A DNA stretch of 64,000 nucleotides from Siminovitchia terrae (GTDB lineage: Bacteria > Bacillota > Bacilli > Bacillales > Bacillaceae_C), in assembly GCF_003605405.2 (NCBI RefSeq), contig NZ_QYTW02000001.1, positions 151,720-215,719 on the forward strand, written 5' to 3'. Position 1 is the first letter of the stretch. Every line of letters starts with the position of its first letter. A program made the translations under genes and the position numbers. The notes under the pieces were generated by a model that worked only from the letters and a program-made list of their open reading frames with translations, searched no databases and was not told where the DNA came from. Shown here in pieces: positions 57,736 to 64,000 of this stretch.

Positions 57736-58848
57736 TTATCGTGTTTTAAATCCGGCATCTTTTTTATCAACAGATAAATGGAGTGCCGCATTTAAACCTG
57801 CAGCAATAAGATTGGCCATATCTTCAATAAATACATCCACCTCTTTGGGCGTAACCATCAGATTATGTCCCAATGGTGCCAGAACTTCCTGGATCAGTCT
57901 TCTTTTTTCTTCATCATCCAGCATCCCAACAATCCCCATAAAACTTCTCCTTTGATCCTCGCCAGGTAAATCCTGTTCTGTAAGCTTCTTCTTTTTACCG
58001 AAAGTTAGGCCCGCCGGCGCCAATGATCTTGATGGCTGCCCTGATTCTTTTATTTCTCTTCCAAAGTGCTTCAAAATATAATCGATCGTATCACTTGTAA
58101 TGGTAACTGCGTCAACCACTGTTGGTACACCGATAGAAATGACTGGAATCCCTAACGTTTCTTTGCTTAATTCCTTTCTTTTGTTGCCGACTCCTGAACC
58201 CGGATGGATACCCGTATCTGAAATCTGGATTGTTGAATTGACCCGATCAATAGAACGAGATGCCAGCGCATCGATTGCTATTATAAAATCTGGCTTTGAT
58301 TTTTCAGCTACGCCGAAAATGATATCGCTTGTCTCGATGCCTGTGATGCCCATCACCCCGGGAGAAATGGAACTGACAGGTCGGTAGCCCTCCTCAACAT
58401 CCTGTGCTTCAAGTTCAAATAGATGCCTCGTGATGATCAAATTTTCACAAACCCTTGGTCCAAGCGAATCAGGCGTTACATTCCAGTTGCCAAGTCCTAC
58501 AACCAGACAACTCGCTGATTTTGGTATACCGAGCATTGTTACAAACCGGCTGAATTCCAATGCAAAAACTTCTTGTACTTTTTGCTGAAGGACAGTGTCT
58601 TGGTTTCTGATGCCTTGCACTTCAATCGTTAAATAATTCCCGGCCTTTTTTCCAATCTGCTCCTCACCTTCGGGGGTTATGTTGACAGAAGAAATAGTTA
58701 CTCCATCCTGCTCCCGCTCTTCGACCATGACACCGTTTATTTCACGCTGTTGCTCCTTTTCCAATTGGTCAAGAGCCATTTCAAATGCTTCTTTCGCCAA
58801 ATCGGTCCTGATTGAGTACCTGCTTAAATCCAATTCATTTTCTTTCAA
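57736..58848 (-). CDS. gpr: Spore germination protease Gpr
   Basis: A 370-residue protease that degrades small acid-soluble spore proteins during germination. It is made as a zymogen in the forespore. The family sequence [15 protein letters not shown] (about 109), [10 protein letters not shown] (about 163) and [21 protein letters not shown] (about 185, in parts) are present. I start at the TTG 58848 ([18 protein letters not shown]) behind AGGGAGGT, which matches known Gpr N-termini; 12 extra codons are unsupported. The processing site near SIRTDLA is intact. Confidence 0.93.
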   Translation of the reverse strand: MKENELDLSRYSIRTDLAKEAFEMALDQLEKEQQREINGVMVEEREQDGVTISSVNITPEGEEQIGKKAGNYLTIEVQGIRNQDTVLQQKVQEVFALEFSRFVTMLGIPKSASCLVVGLGNWNVTPDSLGPRVCENLIITRHLFELEAQDVEEGYRPVSSISPGVMGITGIETSDIIFGVAEKSKPDFIIAIDALASRSIDRVNSTIQISDTGIHPGSGVGNKRKELSKETLGIPVISIGVPTVVDAVTITSDTIDYILKHFGREIKESGQPSRSLAPAGLTFGKKKKLTEQDLPGEDQRRSFMGIVGMLDDEEKRRLIQEVLAPLGHNLMVTPKEVDVFIEDMANLIAAGLNAALHLSVDKKDAGFKTR

Positions 58849-58936
58849 TGTACAAGATACCTCCCTTGCTGTTCGCTTTACCATTCATCTTCTCCGTTCT
58901 TGTGATGGTTCATTCACAGAAGAGAGCCGGATTGTC

Positions 58937-59131
58937 ATTTAACTTCATTCAGCAGAAATCTCCCACTTCGGTAAGTGGTGAGATGAATGCATATTAGTAT
59001 TCCATTCAGAGGGGGTTCAACCCCGGCTGAATAAAGTCAAAGCCTCCGGCGGATGCCACAGATTTTCAGGGGAAATTTATCGAGCTTAAGCTCGATAAAA
59101 TCTGGGCGCAAATACGCCAAGGCGCATTTGA
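58937..59131 (-). repeat. Family A repeat, copy 6
   Basis: A 195-bp copy on the opposite strand, between gpr and rpsT. It has the perfect palindrome ATCGAGCTTAAGCTCGAT and the end GTTAAATG. Unlike copies 1, 2, 4 and 5 it is not at a gene stop; it separates divergent gpr and rpsT. Confidence 0.92.
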
Positions 59132-59222
59132 TTATTGCAATATTAGAGCCCGTTTGGTAAAATACTCTTGTTCTATTGGATAACGAATGGGCAAACCGAA
59201 TGGTCTGTGGGAGGTGAACGAA

Positions 59223-59486
59223 ATGCCAAACATTAAATCTGCGATTAAACGTGTAAAAATCAATGAATATAAAAACGAACAAAATGCAGCATTTAAATCA
59301 TCTATGCGTACAGCTGTCAAAAAGTTTGAAGCTGCTGCAGCTCAAAATGACGAAAATGCTAAAGAACTGTTCAAAAATGCAGTCAAGCAATTGGACAAAG
59401 CTGTCACAAAAGGAATCATCCATAAAAATACAGCCAACCGTCAAAAAGCGCGCTTGGCTAAAAAGCTCAGTGCCATTACTGCATAA
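59223..59486 (+). CDS. rpsT: 30S ribosomal protein S20
   Basis: An 87-residue basic, helical protein, [15 protein letters not shown] at the start and [13 protein letters not shown] at the end. ATG 59223 follows GGGAGGTGA at 59208. It binds the 5' domain and h44 of 16S rRNA. It is monocistronic with its own terminator and converges on holA. Confidence 0.95.
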   Translation: MPNIKSAIKRVKINEYKNEQNAAFKSSMRTAVKKFEAAAAQNDENAKELFKNAVKQLDKAVTKGIIHKNTANRQKARLAKKLSAITA

Positions 59487-59487
59487 T

Positions 59488-59515
59488 TAAAAACGACCTG
59501 TTCAAGGTCGTTTTT
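59488..59515 (+). terminator. Terminator of rpsT
   Basis: AAAACGACCT and AGGTCGTTTTTT pair around GTTCA right after the stop. Confidence 0.85.
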
Positions 59516-59607
59516 TCGTAGCTATGGTCAGTTATTAATGGCTGATTGGTCATTTATTCATGCTGCATTCAGCCGCAAACATGCTACAAAGCCTCCGCTT
59601 GTATTCT

Positions 59608-60627
59608 TTACGATTTCCCCTTCAGAATTTGCATCAATAACAATTCCACTGCGACTGACCGATCCAGCCCGCCAGTTTTTAATTTAAGGTCGCATTCCGC
59701 TATCAAATCAATGATCTTCTTCAGCTCATCGTTTGAAAAGGAAGCTGCATGCCCTGCCGCCAATTTCACTCGATAAGGATGGACCTTCAACAAACCAGCT
59801 GCATGCTTTTGACTGTATCCCCGCCCTGTCAATTCCTTGACCTGATAAATGAGTCTAAATTGGCCCGCAATGAGAGATAGTATTTTAATCGGCTCTTCAT
59901 TTTGTTTCATCAAATCGTAATAAATGCGAAATGTCTCTTCACTTTCCTTATTAATAAAGCTCTCTGTCAAGGCAAATACATTCTGTTCTAAAGATCTTGA
60001 TATGAGGCTTTTAACTGTTTCTTCAGTGATCAACCCTTTTTCTCCCACATTCAAAGATAGTTTAATCAGTTCCTCGTTCAACACCATCAAGTCATTTCCT
60101 GCCATAAACAGCAATATGTCGACAGCCGGCTCCTCTATTTCGGCATGATGGAAAATCGCACGTTCTTTGATCCAACTTTTTAACTGGGGCTCGTTCAGCG
60201 GTTTCGCCTCAAAAACTTCTGCATTTTTTTTGAGCAGCTTAGTGATTTTTTTCCGCTCGTCCAACTTTTCATAATCAGCAATGAAGACCATCACTGTGTA
60301 CGGAGCAGGATCGCTTAAGTATTTCTCCAGTCTTTTCAGATCATGCTCCACCTTCTCCTTTTGCTTCCCAGCCGTTAAAAATAAAGGATTATGCACAATC
60401 ACCAGTTTTTTTTCACCCATGAACGGATAAGTTTCTGCATCCTCGATTGCAAGCTCCACCGGTGTTTCTTCAAGATCATAAGCTGAATAGTTAAATTCCT
60501 CACTGTCATTCGTTAACACGTTCGCCATCAGTTTTTGTTTTATGTCATTGATTAAAAAGCTTTGCGTTCCGTATAATAAATATATTGACGAAAATGTTTT
60601 GTTCCTAATATTTTTCATTATGCTCAT
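59608..60627 (-). CDS. holA: DNA polymerase III delta subunit
   Basis: A 339-residue AAA+-fold clamp-loader subunit that opens the sliding clamp. It starts with YLLYGTQSFLINDIKQKL (about 16-33); the mid-domain has MVFIADYEKLDERKK and the C-terminal collar ends DRSVAVELLLMQIL. The N-terminus is some residues shorter than in B. subtilis YqeN, where it begins further upstream. It is convergent with rpsT. Confidence 0.92.
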   Translation of the reverse strand: MSIMKNIRNKTFSSIYLLYGTQSFLINDIKQKLMANVLTNDSEEFNYSAYDLEETPVELAIEDAETYPFMGEKKLVIVHNPLFLTAGKQKEKVEHDLKRLEKYLSDPAPYTVMVFIADYEKLDERKKITKLLKKNAEVFEAKPLNEPQLKSWIKERAIFHHAEIEEPAVDILLFMAGNDLMVLNEELIKLSLNVGEKGLITEETVKSLISRSLEQNVFALTESFINKESEETFRIYYDLMKQNEEPIKILSLIAGQFRLIYQVKELTGRGYSQKHAAGLLKVHPYRVKLAAGHAASFSNDELKKIIDLIAECDLKLKTGGLDRSVAVELLLMQILKGKS

Positions 60628-60704
60628 ACGATATTCTTCTCACTTTCCAGACTTTAAGGCTATATATTATCGTAAGGAAAGAGAAGAAGTTTGACAAGAG
60701 GCAA

Positions 60705-60736
60705 AGGGGGCTTTCCCATACAAGCCAAAGCCCCCT
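60705..60736. other. Stem-loop upstream of holA
   Basis: AGGGGGCTTT and AAAGCCCCCT pair perfectly around a 12-base loop, without a T tract on either strand. It may be a leader structure of holA, or the remains of a terminator. Confidence 0.5.
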
Positions 60737-60921
60737 AATCTATATTGAACGCCTTTAAACGAGGCCTAGGACACTCATTCAAAAGCGGAGTAACGTCCGT
60801 AAAGATAGTTTGACCACAAGCAAAAAAAGTATATGTGTCAACTCTTGTCAACTGAGGTAAAAGGAAAGTGGATTTTTTTCAAAGCTTCATCTATACTATA
60901 GTGGAAATAGGAGGGGTAGTT

Positions 60922-61068
60922 GTGAGAGAATCTGAATTTGAATTTGAACAAAATGTACAGTCCACGCGTAATGATGCTGTCGATTCAGGAGTTGGTTTCG
61001 TTGTATCATTTGTATTCTTCACAGCCATTTTTGTGATTGGCACAGTAATCGAAGTGCTCGGAAAGTAA
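60922..61068 (+). CDS. yqzM: YqzM-like small membrane protein
   Basis: A 48-residue protein with an acidic start (RESEFEFEQNVQS) and one membrane helix (about 22-45). GTG 60922 follows AGGAGGGG; the longer frame has no ribosome site. NNVQS..DAVDSGVGF is the YqzM pattern, and the place between holA and comEC matches B. subtilis. Function is unknown. Confidence 0.8.
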   Translation: MRESEFEFEQNVQSTRNDAVDSGVGFVVSFVFFTAIFVIGTVIEVLGK

Positions 61069-61190
61069 TCAGAAAAAGAGCCTTAAGAAGAAGGCGTTTG
61101 GAGCAATAATGGTTTTTGGCGGGAATCATGCAATTATTCATCCAAGAAAGAAGAAGTTTGCGTAAAAGGCGAGCTTCTTCTTTTCCTTTA

Positions 61191-61343
61191 TGTGCGTGTT
61201 CAAAAAGTTGCCAAATTAGAAGCAAAAAGATCGAGGCGGCGAAGTTACGAGCAGCTGAATATATGCTTTTAGATACATGAGTAGTACAGAAACAAGCCAA
61301 CGAAGAGATTTGCCGCTTATTATTGGTTGATTTTTTGAACATC
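61191..61343 (+). mobile_element. Family B MITE-like element, copy 3, without nested unit
   Basis: Terminal inverted repeats GTTCAAAAAGTTGCC and GGTTGATTTTTTGAAC bound a 153-bp element. It has the body of copies 1 and 2 (GATCGAGGCGGCGAA, ACAGAAACAAGCCAACGAAG) but lacks the family C segment, so it is the empty version. Confidence 0.85.
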
Positions 61344-61347
61344 CTCT

Positions 61348-63675
61348 TTAAGGACTTCTCGCACTATCATATGGCAGCACCGTCTTAAAGGTTCCCCCTT
61401 TGGATGTAAATCGATAGTGAATTGCACCGGACTCATCCGTCCGTACTGTTCGTACATTCTCTCCTTCAAGAATTTCCAGGACCTCAGCATGTGGATGGCC
61501 GTACCTGTTTGATTTTCCCGCCGAAATAACAGCATATTCAGGGCTTATCATTTGAATGAAAGGCTCGCTGGACGATCCCCGGCTGCCATGATGGCCCACT
61601 TTTAACACATCAATCTCCAGCTTGCCGTATGCTGATATCACTTCCTGTTCTCCCCCTTTCTCCAAATCACCGGTAAACAGCCAGCTAAGTCCTCCAAAGT
61701 AAGCATGCAGAACAAGTGAATCATCATTCCCTTCGTATTCATCATCAAATGGATAAACGAAATAAAACGATCCTGATTTATTTTCCCACCCATATCCGGC
61801 TTTTACTTCTTTCACTTTTATCTTTTCTTCAAAAGCACGATTTACGATATCCGCCATCATCGGTTTTTCCCAGGAATTCGGACTGATTAAAATTTCTCCA
61901 ATTTTCAGTTCACTGATCAGCTCATCAGCCGCTCCGATATGGTCGGCATCGCTATGGGTTAAAATCAATTTATCAATCCGGCTGATCTTTTTACTTTTTA
62001 AAAAAGGGAGCAGCGTGTCTCTTCCTACCTTGAACGGCTTCCTTCTCTCTTGCCATTCGGCAACAGGGAAATGGAGCTGCCCGCCCGTATCAATCATGTA
62101 GACTCCGCGATTGTAAGGGAGCTTGATTAAAATACTGTCACCTTGTCCTACATCAACGAAAACCACTTCTCCATAAGGCGAGTACTTTTGACTTGCAGAA
62201 TATGCAGTTAAAACAAGGATAAGAGGTAAAGCGCATTTTAGAGGATGAATCCTCCTTTCCCTCAATACGAAAAAAATCAGGATGCCGCCCACGATGAAAA
62301 TCATGCTGAGAGCCGAGGGCTTCCCTGTCAAAAACATTGAATAAGGCATGGATCCGGCTGCTGATGCAACTTTCTCTGAGAAATGTACAACCCCGTCAAG
62401 AACTCCAGCCACAAAATCAAAAAACGGCAATTTTATAAATGAAATAGCAAAAAGCAAGAAAACAGCCGGCAATAAGATGATTGTATAAAACGGGACGAAA
62501 AGCAGGTTTGCAGCGATACTGATTAAGGAAAATTCGTAAAAATGATAAGAAAGAATAGGCAATGAGGAAAGCATGGAAATGAGCGATATGTTTATCATTT
62601 GTAAAATGACATGTACTTTTTGATGGAGAAAGTAAGCGAATGATACTGTCAATGCAAAGCTGACTGCAAAGGAAAGCTGAAAACCAATATGATAAATCAA
62701 TAAAGGGTCAAATAAAAGAAACAACATGAAACTAAGTGAAAAAATATCCAGTGTGGAGAGCGGAAGCCGCCATCTATTTGCCGATAAAATCAGGATAGCC
62801 ATTATGACTGCCCTAATTACTGGAGGATTGCCGCCACTCAAGACTGCATATACCGGCAAAAGGAAAAAAAGCGTCCAAAAGACGGTCTCTCTCGTCATCC
62901 CCGCCCATATACACAAAAAGAAAACACTCCCGACAATGATGCCCACATGAAGACCGGATATGGCAAGTAAATGCACCACCCCAAGCTGTTTATATGAATG
63001 ATCCGCCTCTTCTGAAATGAATGATCTTTCGCCAAAAATGAGCGCAGAAGCATAAGAAGCCAGTTTTTCCGGAAATTCGTTTTCAATTACTTGCACGCCT
63101 AATGCACGCAAGTTTTGTAAAGTGGCCGTCAAAGATGTACCGCTTGAATGGCAATCAAAAGTGGAGATACTGCCCGGTTCAAATATCCAGTGGATGTTCA
63201 TTCTTTTTAAATATTGTTCATAATTAAAAGCATGCTCATTTCGATTGGCTTCAGGCCATACTAATTTACCATCCACAGTGCAGGCAGTTCCGGCACGCAG
63301 CTTCCTTACTAGTTCATCTTTTTCACCTTCTGTAGGAATTTTATAAAGTAGCATAAATTTTTCTTTTTGAGGGGAGACGGCGACAGCTTTGAGTCGATTT
63401 CCGTCAATTTGAGGATATTCTTTGAAGGTCAGAACAACAGCTTGAAGTTTCGCAGGGGATTTGTAGTAAGAAACATGTGTAACTTTCGTATACTCACTGG
63501 CAAAAAAGAATAATAGTACAAAGGCAAAGTAAAAGATGAGTATTTTGAAGCTTTCACGATGAACAATCCTAATGATAATGATGGAAAGTACAAGGATTGA
63601 TATCAAATGCAGCTCAAAAGACAAAAGAATGCCAGTGAAAGCTGCCAGCGCCATGAAAACCCATTTTCCTGACAT
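61348..63675 (-). CDS. comEC: Competence protein ComEC/Rec2
   Basis: A 775-residue DNA-uptake channel. It has an N-terminal OB-like domain (about 60-190), the competence domain with many membrane segments (about 205-480, LLAISGLHVGII) and a C-terminal metallo-beta-lactamase-like domain with LTHSDADHIGA (about 555) and KVGHHGSRGSSS (about 660). It passes single-stranded DNA across the membrane in transformation. ATG 63675 follows AAAGGAGG; the longer frame adds 22 residues. comEB is not found within 325 bases upstream, where repeats are seen. Confidence 0.94.
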   Translation of the reverse strand: MSGKWVFMALAAFTGILLSFELHLISILVLSIIIIRIVHRESFKILIFYFAFVLLFFFASEYTKVTHVSYYKSPAKLQAVVLTFKEYPQIDGNRLKAVAVSPQKEKFMLLYKIPTEGEKDELVRKLRAGTACTVDGKLVWPEANRNEHAFNYEQYLKRMNIHWIFEPGSISTFDCHSSGTSLTATLQNLRALGVQVIENEFPEKLASYASALIFGERSFISEEADHSYKQLGVVHLLAISGLHVGIIVGSVFFLCIWAGMTRETVFWTLFFLLPVYAVLSGGNPPVIRAVIMAILILSANRWRLPLSTLDIFSLSFMLFLLFDPLLIYHIGFQLSFAVSFALTVSFAYFLHQKVHVILQMINISLISMLSSLPILSYHFYEFSLISIAANLLFVPFYTIILLPAVFLLFAISFIKLPFFDFVAGVLDGVVHFSEKVASAAGSMPYSMFLTGKPSALSMIFIVGGILIFFVLRERRIHPLKCALPLILVLTAYSASQKYSPYGEVVFVDVGQGDSILIKLPYNRGVYMIDTGGQLHFPVAEWQERRKPFKVGRDTLLPFLKSKKISRIDKLILTHSDADHIGAADELISELKIGEILISPNSWEKPMMADIVNRAFEEKIKVKEVKAGYGWENKSGSFYFVYPFDDEYEGNDDSLVLHAYFGGLSWLFTGDLEKGGEQEVISAYGKLEIDVLKVGHHGSRGSSSEPFIQMISPEYAVISAGKSNRYGHPHAEVLEILEGENVRTVRTDESGAIHYRFTSKGGTFKTVLPYDSARSP

Positions 63676-63700
63676 AGCTGCCTCCTTTGTTAAGTAATGA

Positions 63701-63727
63701 TAAGGGGCGGTTCCAGCCCCCTTTTTT
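63701..63727 (+). terminator. Hairpin upstream of comEC
   Basis: GGGGC-GGTTCCA-GCCCC is followed on the plus strand by six T residues. As no plus-strand gene precedes it, it may end transcripts from the repeat region or act as a leader hairpin. Confidence 0.45.
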
Positions 63728-63774
63728 ATAAGAGAAAGCATAAAATTAAATGAAATATTTTGTTCAAATTAAGA

Positions 63775-64000
63775 TTTTATATGTCTGCTAGTACTAGTGC
63801 AAGCGAAGCGACAGGATATGGCGGCTTGAGGAGGCCAGGCGCCATCGGCGCAAGGATCAAGTCACGCGGAAGTTTATTCAGGAAGAATGTGCTCCTGCGG
63901 CACAGCTCATTCAAGGAAGCATATGTTTCCTTCGTCGCAAAGCTGCATGAAGCATACTCAAGGAAGCTTTTCACGATGTAATTGAAATGAGCAGCTTTGC
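63775..64000 (+). repeat. Family C fragment and family D repeat, copy 2
   Basis: 63780-63830 contains CTAGTGCAAGCGAAGCGACAGGA (family C linker and stem, given here as CTAGTGCAAGCGAAGCGACA). 63885-64000 matches family D copy 1 near 8930-9040. The element runs off the end of the window. Confidence 0.55.

Noticed and set aside
61019..61342. Minus-strand protein over family B copy 3
   Set aside because: The peptide is similar to one at 36167-36373 only because both translate the same repeat, and it overlaps yqzM on the other strand.

Overview
The window is a stretch of chromosome from a spore-forming, low-GC member of the Bacillaceae. The evidence is gene order: nearly the whole B. subtilis yqgB-to-comEC block (ispG, zur, nfo, cshB, ispH, trmK, cccA, sigA, dnaG, glyQS, recO, era, ybeY, phoH, yqfCD, floA, yqeY, mtaB, hrcA-grpE-dnaK-dnaJ, hemW, lepA, gpr, rpsT, holA, comEC) is present in the same relative order and mostly on the minus strand. 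Sporulation genes (gpr, yqfC, yqfD), a CIRCE operator, a glycine T-box and frequent GTG/TTG starts fit this. It is not B. subtilis itself: spoIIP is missing from its usual place, extra genes are inserted (acyl-CoA dehydrogenase, lytST-type system with cstA, deoC) and the intergenic regions are full of repeats.

Layout. 1-8.9 kb: yqgB/yqfZ-like genes, ispG (isoprenoid MEP pathway), yqfX, yqfW, the zinc regulon zur-znuB-znuC, yqfT, nfo (DNA repair) and cshB (RNA helicase). 9-16.5 kb: yqfQ, ispH, yqfO-trmK, cytochrome cccA, an acyl-CoA dehydrogenase, then a 58-bp minisatellite. 16.5-28.1 kb: the macromolecular synthesis genes sigA and dnaG, yqxD, yqfL-ccpN (carbon control), glyS-glyQ under a T-box, recO-yqzL-era-cdd. 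28.5-39 kb: dgkA-ybeY-pgpH-phoH-yqfD-yqfC, yqfB-floA-nfeD (membrane microdomains), yqeY-rpsU. 39-45.7 kb: yqeW, then cstA plus a 49-aa partner beside a LytS/LytR-like system, and deoC. 45.8-64 kb: mtaB-rsmE-prmA-dnaJ-dnaK-grpE-hrcA (heat-shock operon with translation modification genes), hemW-lepA, yqxA-gpr, rpsT, holA, yqzM, comEC.

The most unusual content is the repeats. Family A (six copies of about 195 bp) ends in a module resembling the right end and guide-RNA scaffold of IS200/IS605 elements; four copies supply the stop codon of the neighbouring gene and a fifth abuts one. A separate structured element of about 370 bp between recO and the glyQ T-box carries the same 3' module without any nuclease gene. 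Family B is a short element with terminal inverted repeats, two of its three copies carrying a nested family C unit. Family C is a GC-rich hairpin family with a constant ACGTCCTGT core and stems that change in a compensating way; it is amplified into twelve identical 58-bp units upstream of the sigA terminator. Families D, E and F are divergent shorter repeats. Several copies sit inside operons (znuC-znuB, hrcA-grpE). All product names come from recognising protein sequence and gene order by eye; no database search was run.
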